Origin: Flavobacteriales bacterium UBA1112
Lineage (GTDB): Bacteria; Bacteroidota; Bacteroidia; Flavobacteriales_D; Sanyastnellaceae
Length of the DNA stretch: 16,782 bases
Direction: 5' to 3'
NCBI GenBank assembly: GCA_002313415.1
Contig: DCBH01000103.1
Location: 1 to 16,782, forward strand
In this document: piece after piece, positions 6,802 to 14,132 of the stretch
How positions within the stretch are numbered: the stretch's first letter is position 1
Layout of the letters: the number at the start of each line of letters is the position of its first letter
Program-made: the position numbers and the translations under genes
Notes under the pieces: model-generated
What the model saw: only the letters and a program-made list of their open reading frames with translations
What the model was told of the DNA's origin: nothing
Databases searched by the model: none

Positions 6802-8586
6802 TCAGTCCAACCTTTGGAATTGCATTTCAAAAAGGCCGTGATACACTTTTCCTAGGTCCACCAGCTCATCGTGCGTCCCCTGCTCGACCAATTCGCCTTG
6901 ATGCAATACCACTATGCGGTCTGCGTCGCGAACTGTGTTGAGCCGATGCGCAACAAGCAATGACGTACGCCCCTGCGTAAGCGCTTTTGTGGCGCGCTGA
7001 ACCCATTTTTCACTTTCGCTGTCAATGCTCGATGTTGCCTCATCCAATATGAGTATATGCGGATTGCTTAGATAAGCCCGCACGAAAGCAATCAACTGTC
7101 GCTGTCCCACACTCAATGTTGCCCCGCGCTCCCTCACATTATGATCCAATCCATTCGGCAAGCGTTTGACAAATCGTTCTGCACCCACCACTCGAATGGC
7201 ATCTCGAATTTGATCATCTGTGATGCTGTTGTCGTGAAGCCTCATGTTTTCCCGCAATGACCCACTGAAGAGAAAGACATCTTGCAAAACCGCACCTATG
7301 CGACTGCGCAAAGCATCCACTGGAATGTCACGAATGTTCACGCCATCAATGGTGATTGTTCCTTTTTGAAATTCGTAAAAACGCGAGATCAAATTCACAA
7401 TCGAACTTTTCCCGGCCCCTGTCGCTCCAACAAATGCCACACGCTCCCCTGGCTTCACCACGAAAGAAACCCCGCGCAAAACCCAATCAGGTGAACCGTC
7501 GTCTTTGGTCAAATAGGCGAACCAAACGTCTTGAAACTCAATCTCACCTTCCCACGAAGGAAGTGCAGGAGTCACAGGCTCTGGGATGCTGTCGTCACGA
7601 TGCAGCAACTTAAAAACCCGATCAGCATTCACGATGCCCATCTGAAGTACATTAAATCGATCAGCAAGCTGCCGAATGGGACGGTACAACATGAAGACGT
7701 ACAAGATGAATTGGAGCACCACACCTAACGTCAACCCGCCTTGGACAACATGACCAATGCCGAGCCACAACAACAGACCCACACTTGTCGCGCTGAGCAT
7801 TTCCACCACGGGAAAGAAAACGCTATACGCCCAAATGGAACGAATGTTGGCATCTCGATGCAATCGATTGATTTCGGCAAAAGACTCTGCCTCAATACGT
7901 TCGCGATTAAAAGCTTGAACGATGTGCATGCCAGTAACATGCTCTTGAACAAACTCATTGATTCGGGCAACTTGATTGCGCACATCTACGAAAGCTCCTT
8001 TGATGTGTTTTTGAAATACTCGCGTCGCGAGCAACAAAATTGGAATGGGCAGGAGCACCACAAGCGTGAGACTCCAGTCGATGTACAACATGGCTCCAAT
8101 GACCACAAACAATGCAAGCAAATCCCCGACAGCATTCAAAATGCCGTTGCTGAACACATTCGCAATTCCATCAATGTCACTGACATGGCGTGTCACGAGC
8201 GCCCCAACAGGGGTTTGATCAAAGTATTTGAGCCGAAAACGTGACACGTGGCGATACAACTTGGCACGCAGATCCAAACTGACACTTTGCGCTACCCAAT
8301 TCGCCAAATACGTCACTCGGTATTGCACTAGGGCTTCGACCACCAAGACCGCCACGACCATCAAAAAAACGCGGAGCAAACCATTGAGATCACCTGAGGC
8401 AATGTGAACATCCACAGCTTGACGAATCAATGCTGGACGGATCCAAACCAAACTTGACAACACCACCACCATAAACCCCGTCCACACAAAGCGCTTTCGA
8501 TACGGACCCACTTGAGCAAGAATCATCCGAATCGTTTCCACGTCGAAGATATTTCCGGCCTTGGATGAAGGTTTGCCTTCCGACAT
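6802..8586 (-). CDS. ABC exporter, fused permease-ATPase, MsbA-like
   Basis: A 594-residue half-transporter that would act as a homodimer in the inner membrane. The membrane domain (about 30-310) has hydrophobic segments at about 34-58, 70-90, 151-170, 172-187, 255-280 and 287-310. The ATPase domain has Walker A GATGAGKSS (387-395), a Q-loop around LQDVF (434-438), signature LSVGQ (491-495, a known variant of LSGGQ), Walker B ILILDEA with D515/E516, and switch H547. Type IV exporters of this kind move lipids, lipopolysaccharide precursors, peptides or drugs; the substrate cannot be read from the sequence. It is the last gene of a minus-strand operon, starting 3 nt after the truA stop. With the oxoamine synthase two genes upstream, a lipid substrate is a fair guess. 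Confidence 0.92.
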   Translation of the reverse strand: MSEGKPSSKAGNIFDVETIRMILAQVGPYRKRFVWTGFMVVVLSSLVWIRPALIRQAVDVHIASGDLNGLLRVFLMVVAVLVVEALVQYRVTYLANWVAQSVSLDLRAKLYRHVSRFRLKYFDQTPVGALVTRHVSDIDGIANVFSNGILNAVGDLLALFVVIGAMLYIDWSLTLVVLLPIPILLLATRVFQKHIKGAFVDVRNQVARINEFVQEHVTGMHIVQAFNRERIEAESFAEINRLHRDANIRSIWAYSVFFPVVEMLSATSVGLLLWLGIGHVVQGGLTLGVVLQFILYVFMLYRPIRQLADRFNVLQMGIVNADRVFKLLHRDDSIPEPVTPALPSWEGEIEFQDVWFAYLTKDDGSPDWVLRGVSFVVKPGERVAFVGATGAGKSSIVNLISRFYEFQKGTITIDGVNIRDIPVDALRSRIGAVLQDVFLFSGSLRENMRLHDNSITDDQIRDAIRVVGAERFVKRLPNGLDHNVRERGATLSVGQRQLIAFVRAYLSNPHILILDEATSSIDSESEKWVQRATKALTQGRTSLLVAHRLNTVRDADRIVVLHQGELVEQGTHDELVDLGKVYHGLFEMQFQRLD

Positions 8587-8589
8587 GGG

Positions 8590-9375
8590 TCAAAGATACT
8601 TTGTGCCCAAGGGCGTAAAGATTGCCTTTGGATAAGTCACTTTCGTGAGATACAATCCACATCCGAGAACGCTTTTGCCCGCGGCACTGCGATTGCGAGC
8701 CTCCAAAATTCTAGGCACATCGTCAGCATCACACTTTCCTCTGCCCACGTCTAACAACGTCCCAACAATTGCCCGAACCATGTTCCGTAAAAATCGATCT
8801 GAGCTGATGTGAAATGCCCACCGGTGTGGTCCGAGTATTTCCCAACGTGCTTCGCGCACATCGCACATGGTCGTGCCTTGTCCCGATCCTGCTTTGCAGA
8901 ATGACGCGAAGTCTCTCTTCCCCACCAAATGGTTACTCGCCCTTTGCATTGCACCTACATCCAAATCCCCAAAAACTCGAGTCGATCGCCCTTGGAGAAA
9001 AACATCTTTCCTGTTGTGGACATAGTACGTGTATCCCCGTTCCACAGCATCAAAACGTGCATGCGATTTCAAATTGACACCATGACATCCAAAAATGGCG
9101 ACATCCTCCGGCAGCATGCCGTTTAATTTCATGGTCACTTCGCCCCAAGAGGAATCTTTCAATTTCAATGCATCATCAGGCAATTCAGCATGAGCAACAA
9201 AATATTTGGCGTGGACACCTGCGTCTGTTCTGCCGCACCCCATCACAGGACACGGAGCACCAAACATCCTCGCCATGGCGTCCTCCAGAACCTCTTGAAT
9301 TGAAATTGAATTCGGCTGACGTTGCCACCCATGATAATGAGTGCCATCGAAAGCCAACTCGATGAAAATTCGCAT
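8590..9375 (-). CDS. truA: tRNA pseudouridine(38-40) synthase TruA
   Basis: A 261-residue enzyme that isomerises uridines 38-40 in the anticodon arm of tRNAs. It opens with the family N-terminus RIFIELAFDGTHYHGWQRQP and carries the catalytic motif CGRTDAGVHA (47-56), with nucleophile D51. Further on are FASFCKAGS and DRFLRNMVRAIVGTLLDVGR, typical of the second half of TruA. The length is normal. It sits between the oxoamine synthase gene (7 nt upstream) and the ABC exporter gene (3 nt downstream), so all three are probably one transcript. Confidence 0.96.
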   Translation of the reverse strand: MRIFIELAFDGTHYHGWQRQPNSISIQEVLEDAMARMFGAPCPVMGCGRTDAGVHAKYFVAHAELPDDALKLKDSSWGEVTMKLNGMLPEDVAIFGCHGVNLKSHARFDAVERGYTYYVHNRKDVFLQGRSTRVFGDLDVGAMQRASNHLVGKRDFASFCKAGSGQGTTMCDVREARWEILGPHRWAFHISSDRFLRNMVRAIVGTLLDVGRGKCDADDVPRILEARNRSAAGKSVLGCGLYLTKVTYPKAIFTPLGTKYL

Positions 9376-9382
9376 CAGTGCA

Positions 9383-10627
9383 TCACGCCCAAGAAGCGAT
9401 TTTCTCGCTCTTGTACTCCCCCGCGAACAATTTGTTTTTCACTTTCGTAAATGTTTCAATGGTGTATTGAACATCTTCCAGAGTATGAACGGCAGTCGGA
9501 ATCAAGCGCAACATGATGGTGTCCTTGGGAACCACAGGATACACCACGATTGAACAGAAGATGCCGTAATTCTCTCTCAGGTCAAGGGTCAAGTTGGTTG
9601 CCTCACCGAGACCACCGCTCAGGAATACTGGTGTCACGCACGAATTGGTGACACCAAGATTAAATCCTTCAGCGCGAAGGCCATCTTGAAGGGCATGGGC
9701 AACTTTCCAAAGATTCTCTTTGTGCTCGGGTTGACTGCGAAGCATTTCAAGTCGCTTCCTTGCCCCCACGACAATCGGCATAGGCAGCGATTTGGCAAAG
9801 GTTTGGGAGCGCATGTTGTACCGGAGATATTCAATGACGTCTTCGTCACCTGCAACAAATGCCCCGATCGTTGCCATGGCTTTGGCAAAGGTTCCGAAGT
9901 ACACGTCAATTTGGTCGTGGCAGCCTTGGTAATCCCCCGCACCTCTTCCATTTTCGCCGACTGTGCCAAATCCGTGTGCGTCATCGACGAAAAGACGGAA
10001 CTGATACTCCTCTTTGAATTTGCATATTTCCGACAGTTTTCCCTGGTCCCCAGCCATGCCAAAGACACCTTCGGTGACCACGAGGATGCCTCCACCTGTT
10101 TGGTCGGTCAAATTCTTTGCCCGGACAAGCTGCTTTTCAAAGCTTTCCATGTCGTTGTGCTGAAACACAAATCGCTTGCCTTGGTGAAGACGAACGCCAT
10201 CTACCATGCACGCGTGAGATTCACTGTCGTACACAATGACATCATGGCGTGAAACAAGTGCTTCAATTGTGGATTGGCAACCTTGGTAGCCAAAATTGAG
10301 GAGGAAAGCATCCTCCTTTTGCATGAAATCTGCCAACTCTGATTCTAGTGCCTCGTGCTCCGACGTCTGCCCTGACATCATTCGGGCTCCCATAGGATAT
10401 CCCATGCCCCACTCAGCCGCTGCTTCAGCATCGACTTTGCGAATTTCAGGGTGATTGGCAAGGCCGAGGTAATTGTTGACACTCCAAATCAGGAGTTCTT
10501 TTCCTCGGAAGGTCATGCGATTGCTGATCTCACCTTCCAACTTGGGAAAGGTGAAATAACCGTGACAGTCGCGTGCGTGTTGACCCAAAGGCCCACGTTG
10601 CTCGCGGATTCGTTCAAAAATGTCCAA
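9383..10627 (-). CDS. PLP-dependent alpha-oxoamine synthase (serine palmitoyltransferase / cysteate acyltransferase type)
   Basis: A 414-residue fold-type I PLP enzyme of the family that condenses an amino acid with an acyl-CoA or acyl-ACP. Visible are H138 in SESHAC (stacks on PLP), D215/D216 and H218 in DDAHG, and the Schiff-base K249 in FGTFAKAMATIGAF, all as in 8-amino-7-oxononanoate synthase, 2-amino-3-ketobutyrate CoA ligase and serine palmitoyltransferase. Bacteroidota carry a long form (about 415-420 residues) with the N-terminus GPLG...GYF.FPKLEGEISNRM, as here. Related enzymes make the sphinganine or capnine (sulfonolipid) backbone, but I cannot tell the amino-acid substrate. The only start before the family N-terminus is TTG at 10625-10627: an in-frame stop lies 6 nt further upstream, and the first Met is residue 38, too far in. 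It is the first gene of the operon with truA and the ABC exporter. Confidence 0.85.
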   Translation of the reverse strand: MDIFERIREQRGPLGQHARDCHGYFTFPKLEGEISNRMTFRGKELLIWSVNNYLGLANHPEIRKVDAEAAAEWGMGYPMGARMMSGQTSEHEALESELADFMQKEDAFLLNFGYQGCQSTIEALVSRHDVIVYDSESHACMVDGVRLHQGKRFVFQHNDMESFEKQLVRAKNLTDQTGGGILVVTEGVFGMAGDQGKLSEICKFKEEYQFRLFVDDAHGFGTVGENGRGAGDYQGCHDQIDVYFGTFAKAMATIGAFVAGDEDVIEYLRYNMRSQTFAKSLPMPIVVGARKRLEMLRSQPEHKENLWKVAHALQDGLRAEGFNLGVTNSCVTPVFLSGGLGEATNLTLDLRENYGIFCSIVVYPVVPKDTIMLRLIPTAVHTLEDVQYTIETFTKVKNKLFAGEYKSEKIASWA

Positions 10628-10663
10628 AAATCAAGGATTTAGAGGATGTGAATGTACAAAGGC

Positions 10664-10671
10664 CAAAGCTA
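10664..10671 (-). promoter_or_regulatory. Candidate -7 promoter box for the oxoamine synthase operon
   Basis: On the minus strand this is TAGCTTTG, an exact TAnnTTTG match. Transcription would start at about 10657-10660, some 30 nt before the TTG start codon. No TTTG -33 element is seen at the usual distance, so the call is tentative. No equally good box was found for bamD in the same 125-bp divergent region. Confidence 0.4.
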
Positions 10672-10752
10672 TGTTGCACGACCAAGGTCATGAGGTTCAT
10701 GTTTACACAGTTTTCACCACGCGTCCGTGCATGCGTTGTATTTTGGGCGCCC

Positions 10753-11589
10753 ATGAAACTATCCTCTTTCTGGTTGGTCGTCTTCGGGGCATTTGGCATT
10801 TCCTTTTTCACGCAGTGCTCTGATTACAACAAGATTCTCAAGTCAGGAGATGTGGAGGACAAGCTGAGTTATGCTGAGTCCGCTTTGGATTCCGGCAATT
10901 GTTTTCGTGCCTTGCCTTTGTACGATGAGCTCATGCGTTTGGCGCGCGGAACAGAGCGTGCACCTGACATTCATTGGAACCGAGCGCTGACGCATGACTG
11001 CATCAACGACTTTTATTTGAGTCGCTATTACTTCCAGTCATTTGTCAAGACCTTCCCAAACGACACAAGAGTCGAAGAAGGCATGTTCCGCGCCGCGTTG
11101 TGTTCCTACTATCTATCTCCTGAATCAAGTTTGGACCAAACAGACACTCGCACCGCGATTGACGAATTGCAACTTTTCATGGATCGTTACCCCTCCAGTG
11201 CTTTGCGCGACAGCACGCAGAACATGATTGAAACCTTGCGGAGCAAACTCGAAGTCAAAGCATTTGAAAACGCGCGTCTTTACCACAAGACGGGCAACTA
11301 CAAAAGTGCCACCATCGCTATGGCACACGCGATTGAGGATTACCCTGGATCACCGTATCAGGAGGAACTTCAGTATCTCATCATCGACAGCCACTATCGC
11401 TACGCAGAGCAAAGCACCAATCGAAGGAAATTGGAACGATACAATGATGCTATTCAGGCTTTTCATACCTTTGCATCCCGTTTTCCAGATAGTTCGCGAC
11501 TGAGCGAGGCCCGAACCTTGTTTGACAAATCGGTCCTTTCCGTCTCGCAGCTGGAAGCAGACACAAAAATGAATTCTGAAAACCGTTGA
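10753..11589 (+). CDS. bamD: Outer-membrane assembly lipoprotein BamD
   Basis: A 278-residue lipoprotein of the BAM complex, which inserts beta-barrels into the outer membrane. The lipoprotein signal (MKLSSFWLVVFGAFGISFFT) ends at C22 in FTQC, a loose lipobox of the kind common in Bacteroidota, followed by the family hallmark CSDYNKILKSGD. The rest is helical TPR-like repeats, for example CFRALPLYDELMRLARG, SRYYFQSFVKTFPNDTRVEE, ALCSYYLSPESSLDQTDT, DELQLFMDRYPSSALRD and AIQAFHTFASRFPDSSRLSE; the YLSPESSLDQTDT stretch is characteristic of BamD/YfiO. The frame is open to 10573, but that would run through the neighbouring promoter and has no signal sequence; ATG 10753 gives a proper one. It is the first gene of a five-gene operon; rpoZ-like starts 3 nt after its stop. 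Confidence 0.93.
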   Translation: MKLSSFWLVVFGAFGISFFTQCSDYNKILKSGDVEDKLSYAESALDSGNCFRALPLYDELMRLARGTERAPDIHWNRALTHDCINDFYLSRYYFQSFVKTFPNDTRVEEGMFRAALCSYYLSPESSLDQTDTRTAIDELQLFMDRYPSSALRDSTQNMIETLRSKLEVKAFENARLYHKTGNYKSATIAMAHAIEDYPGSPYQEELQYLIIDSHYRYAEQSTNRRKLERYNDAIQAFHTFASRFPDSSRLSEARTLFDKSVLSVSQLEADTKMNSENR

Positions 11590-11592
11590 GGT

Positions 11593-11946
11593 ATGAGTAC
11601 CAATTTCAAGAGCATCAAAGCTGAACGCACGACTGAAACGCGCAACATCCATGACCTTGAATCACAGGGAACGGGAAACATTTTTGAAACCATTGTGGCG
11701 TTGTCGAAGCGAAGCAATCAAGTTGCTTTGAGCTTGCGGAAAGAATTGTCGGAAAAGCTAGAGGAATTTGTCATCCCTACCGATTCCCTTGAGGAAGTCT
11801 TTGAAAATCGAGAGCAAATCGAAATTTCGAAGTTCTATGAGCGCCTTCCAAAGCCTCACAGCATCGCCATCAAAGAACTCCAAGACGAATCCCTGCACAT
11901 CGCTGAAGCTGAAGAAGAGGAGGAAGACGTCAACGAGGAAGCATAA
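11593..11946 (+). CDS. rpoZ: RNA polymerase omega-like subunit (Rpb6/RpoZ family)
   Basis: A 117-residue protein matching the Bacteroidota omega-like family found between bamD and coaBC. It has TGNIFETIVALSKRSNQV (27-44), the equivalent of the omega/Rpb6 core helices, then LRKELSEKLEEF, DSLEEVFENREQIEISKFYE and RLPKPHSIAIKEL. It ends in a very acidic tail (AEAEEEEEDVNEEA). Omega helps fold and hold the beta-prime subunit of RNA polymerase. The similarity to proteobacterial RpoZ is low, so the assignment rests on the lineage family and the conserved gene order. Confidence 0.85.
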   Translation: MSTNFKSIKAERTTETRNIHDLESQGTGNIFETIVALSKRSNQVALSLRKELSEKLEEFVIPTDSLEEVFENREQIEISKFYERLPKPHSIAIKELQDESLHIAEAEEEEEDVNEEA

Positions 11947-11958
11947 TTTGATTTGGCC

Positions 11959-13194
11959 ATGCCTCTGGCCTCTCCTTCCTCAAATCCCTCACTTCATGGC
12001 CGGCGCATTGTCCTCGGCATCACGGGAAGCATTGCAGCCTACAAATCCGCCGTTCTTGCCAGGGAATTGAAAAGACGGGGCGCTGAAGTGCGGGTCCTGA
12101 TGACTCCCGGCGCGACCGAATTTATCACGCCGCTCACACTTGCCACATTGGTGGACAACCCCGTGCATTCCGATTTCACAGAAGACGTTCACGCCGGCAT
12201 TTGGACCAACCATGTCGAACTCGGAATCTGGGGTGACCTCATCTTGATTGCGCCAGCGACAGCAAACACCTTGGCAGCAATGGTTCATGGGCAATGTGAC
12301 AACTTGCTGCAGGCTGTGCTTCTGAGCGCGAGATGCCCCGTGGTTGTCGCTCCCGCCATGGACCTCGACATGTTCACCCACGCTTCCACGCAATCCAACA
12401 TCCAAACGCTGGCAGAACGCGGAGTTGATGTCATAGAACCCGATACAGGTCCTTTGGCCAGTGGTTTGTTTGGAAAAGGGCGTATGGCAGAGCCTGAGGA
12501 CATTGCGAATCACCTTGCACAACGTTTTGAGGCAGAGCTTCCATGGAGCGGCAAACGAGTCCTCGTTACAGCCGGCCCAACCCAAGAGCCTCTTGATGCT
12601 GTAAGGTTTCTCGGCAATCGGAGTTCAGGGAAAATGGGCTTTGCCATTGCGCGTGTTTTGGCTGATCAGGGGGCAGAAGTAACCTTGGTGACCGGTCCTG
12701 TCGTCCTCGACACTCCGTCACGCATTCACCAGCGCATTGATGTCCAAACCGCAAGCGAAATGAATGACGTCGTGCAGTCCATGTGGAAGGACATGGATTG
12801 GGGTGTGGCATGTGCCGCCGTGTCCGATTTCCGACCACTAAAAACATCACAACAAAAGTGGCATCGCAGCGAAATGCCCCCTGCTCTCGAATTGATTGAA
12901 AATCCTGACATTCTTGCGACCATGGGCAAAACCAAACAGGCCCATCAACGCCTCATTGGATTTGCACTCGAAAGCGATCACGGCCAAGCAAGCGCCCAAA
13001 ATAAGTTGTCACGCAAAAATTTAGATGCCATCGTCCTGAACAGCTTGATGGATGACGGTTCTGGTTTTGAACACGACACAAACAAAGTCAGTGTTCTTTT
13101 CAAAGATGGGAAAAGCGTTAGTTTTGAGTTGAAATCCAAATACGATGTCGCGTGCGATGTCGTTGACCTTTGGAGGACAACTCTGACCCCATGA
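11959..13194 (+). CDS. coaBC: Bifunctional phosphopantothenoylcysteine decarboxylase / phosphopantothenate-cysteine ligase
   Basis: A 411-residue enzyme that makes 4'-phosphopantetheine for CoA. The N-terminal CoaC flavoprotein half has GITGSIAAYKS (20-30, FMN), catalytic H85 in NHVEL, and IAPATANTLAAM. The C-terminal CoaB half starts near 190 (GKRVLVTAGPTQEPLD) with FLGNRSSGKMG (217-227) and the CAAVSDFRP motif. Two CoaC active-site positions differ from the Escherichia coli enzyme: PAMN is PAMD (D135), and the loop Cys (C158 there, in ACG..G.GRM) is S168 (ASGLFGKGRM). TTG 11953 is an alternative start, but ATG 11959 is better. It lies 12 nt after rpoZ-like; its stop overlaps the porD start as ATGA. 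Confidence 0.95.
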   Translation: MPLASPSSNPSLHGRRIVLGITGSIAAYKSAVLARELKRRGAEVRVLMTPGATEFITPLTLATLVDNPVHSDFTEDVHAGIWTNHVELGIWGDLILIAPATANTLAAMVHGQCDNLLQAVLLSARCPVVVAPAMDLDMFTHASTQSNIQTLAERGVDVIEPDTGPLASGLFGKGRMAEPEDIANHLAQRFEAELPWSGKRVLVTAGPTQEPLDAVRFLGNRSSGKMGFAIARVLADQGAEVTLVTGPVVLDTPSRIHQRIDVQTASEMNDVVQSMWKDMDWGVACAAVSDFRPLKTSQQKWHRSEMPPALELIENPDILATMGKTKQAHQRLIGFALESDHGQASAQNKLSRKNLDAIVLNSLMDDGSGFEHDTNKVSVLFKDGKSVSFELKSKYDVACDVVDLWRTTLTP

Positions 13195-14132
13195 CTCATC
13201 TTTTTCAAAACGCAGTGCAATCACGCCAAATGCGCCGTGCATGCCGCGGTTTAATTGCTTTGTGGCTCAGCGCTTGGTCACTCGACAACCATGCCCAAGA
13301 GCTGAATTGTACTGTCACCGTCATTGCCCCACAAATCAGCAATGTAGATGCTTCCCGGTTTGACGCCTTGGAAGACGCCATTCGAGAATTCATGAATGGC
13401 CGCCGTTGGACGGAGGACAACTTTGAATTTGAGGAACGCATTGAGTGTACACTTCAACTCACAATCAACGAAGCGATTGGGTCGACGGTCTTCAAAGGAA
13501 GCATGCAAGTGCAGAGTTCTCGTCCTGTTTTCAATTCAGATTACAATACGGCAGTGATGCTTGTCAATGATGGCGACATCCAATTTGAATGGCTCGACAA
13601 CAGCAACATCCTCTTCAATCCAGGGCAACATCGCGACAACCTCTCTTCCCTGCTTGCCTACTACGCCTACATGGTTCTCGGCATGGATTACGACACGTTT
13701 TCCCTTGAAGGGGGGACACCCTTTTTTCTTCAGGCGCAAGCGATTGTAGCCAATGCGCAAAATGCAGGGGAACGCGGATGGAAGGCGTCCCAAGGCAAAC
13801 AAAATAGATATTGGCTTGTAGAGAATCATTTGAGCCAAACATTTCGTCCTGTTCGCACCTGTCTCTACAATTATCACCGCAAAGGGCTAGATGTCCTCTA
13901 TCAGGACACAGAAGGTGCAAGACTTACGATTGCCGAGGCATTGATTGACATGAGGTCTACCAATCGCATTCGTCCTGGGTCTTACAACATCCAGGTGTTC
14001 TTTTTGGCCAAAAGTGATGAAATCATCAATGTCTTTGGGCCTGCTCCCGATGCAGAACGCACGAGGTTGTTGCCCATTCTGAAGCAACTTGACCCAGGAA
14101 ACATCCAGTCTTACGACCAACGCTTGGGGTGA
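13191..14132 (+). CDS. porD: DUF4835 family protein, PorD-like, secreted
   Basis: A secreted protein of 313 residues from ATG 13191, or 300 from ATG 13230. The signal peptide core is RRACRGLIALWLSAWSLDNHA, with cleavage before or after the Gln of AQELN. The mature part has the DUF4835 features ELNCTVTVIAPQI, FDALEDAIREFMNGRRWTED, ERIECTLQLTINE, VQSSRPVFNSDYNT, LSSLLAYYAYMVLGMDYDTF and RPGSYNIQVFF. The family is listed in several Bacteroidota as PorD, a protein linked to type IX secretion, though its exact role is unclear. ATG 13191 overlaps the coaBC stop (ATGA), which favours coupling; ATG 13230 gives a neater signal peptide and the usual length of about 300, so either may be right. The stop shares one base with the recN start. 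Confidence 0.82.
   Translation: MTHLFQNAVQSRQMRRACRGLIALWLSAWSLDNHAQELNCTVTVIAPQISNVDASRFDALEDAIREFMNGRRWTEDNFEFEERIECTLQLTINEAIGSTVFKGSMQVQSSRPVFNSDYNTAVMLVNDGDIQFEWLDNSNILFNPGQHRDNLSSLLAYYAYMVLGMDYDTFSLEGGTPFFLQAQAIVANAQNAGERGWKASQGKQNRYWLVENHLSQTFRPVRTCLYNYHRKGLDVLYQDTEGARLTIAEALIDMRSTNRIRPGSYNIQVFFLAKSDEIINVFGPAPDAERTRLLPILKQLDPGNIQSYDQRLG

Noticed and set aside
7741..8244. 167-codon plus-strand frame opposite the ABC exporter
   Set aside because: Antisense shadow of the membrane domain; no signal, motif or promoter of its own.
9686..10252. 188-codon plus-strand frame opposite the oxoamine synthase
   Set aside because: It lies wholly antisense to a well-supported conserved gene and has no recognisable domain. 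Length alone is explained by codon bias of the sense strand.
10573..10752. N-terminal extension of bamD by 60 codons
   Set aside because: It would overlap the oxoamine synthase start and hide the lipoprotein signal inside the protein; ATG 10753 gives a normal BamD.
11989..12585. 198-codon minus-strand frame inside coaBC
   Set aside because: Lies fully within an intact conserved enzyme; composition rich in Cys, His and Gly as expected for a reverse shadow.
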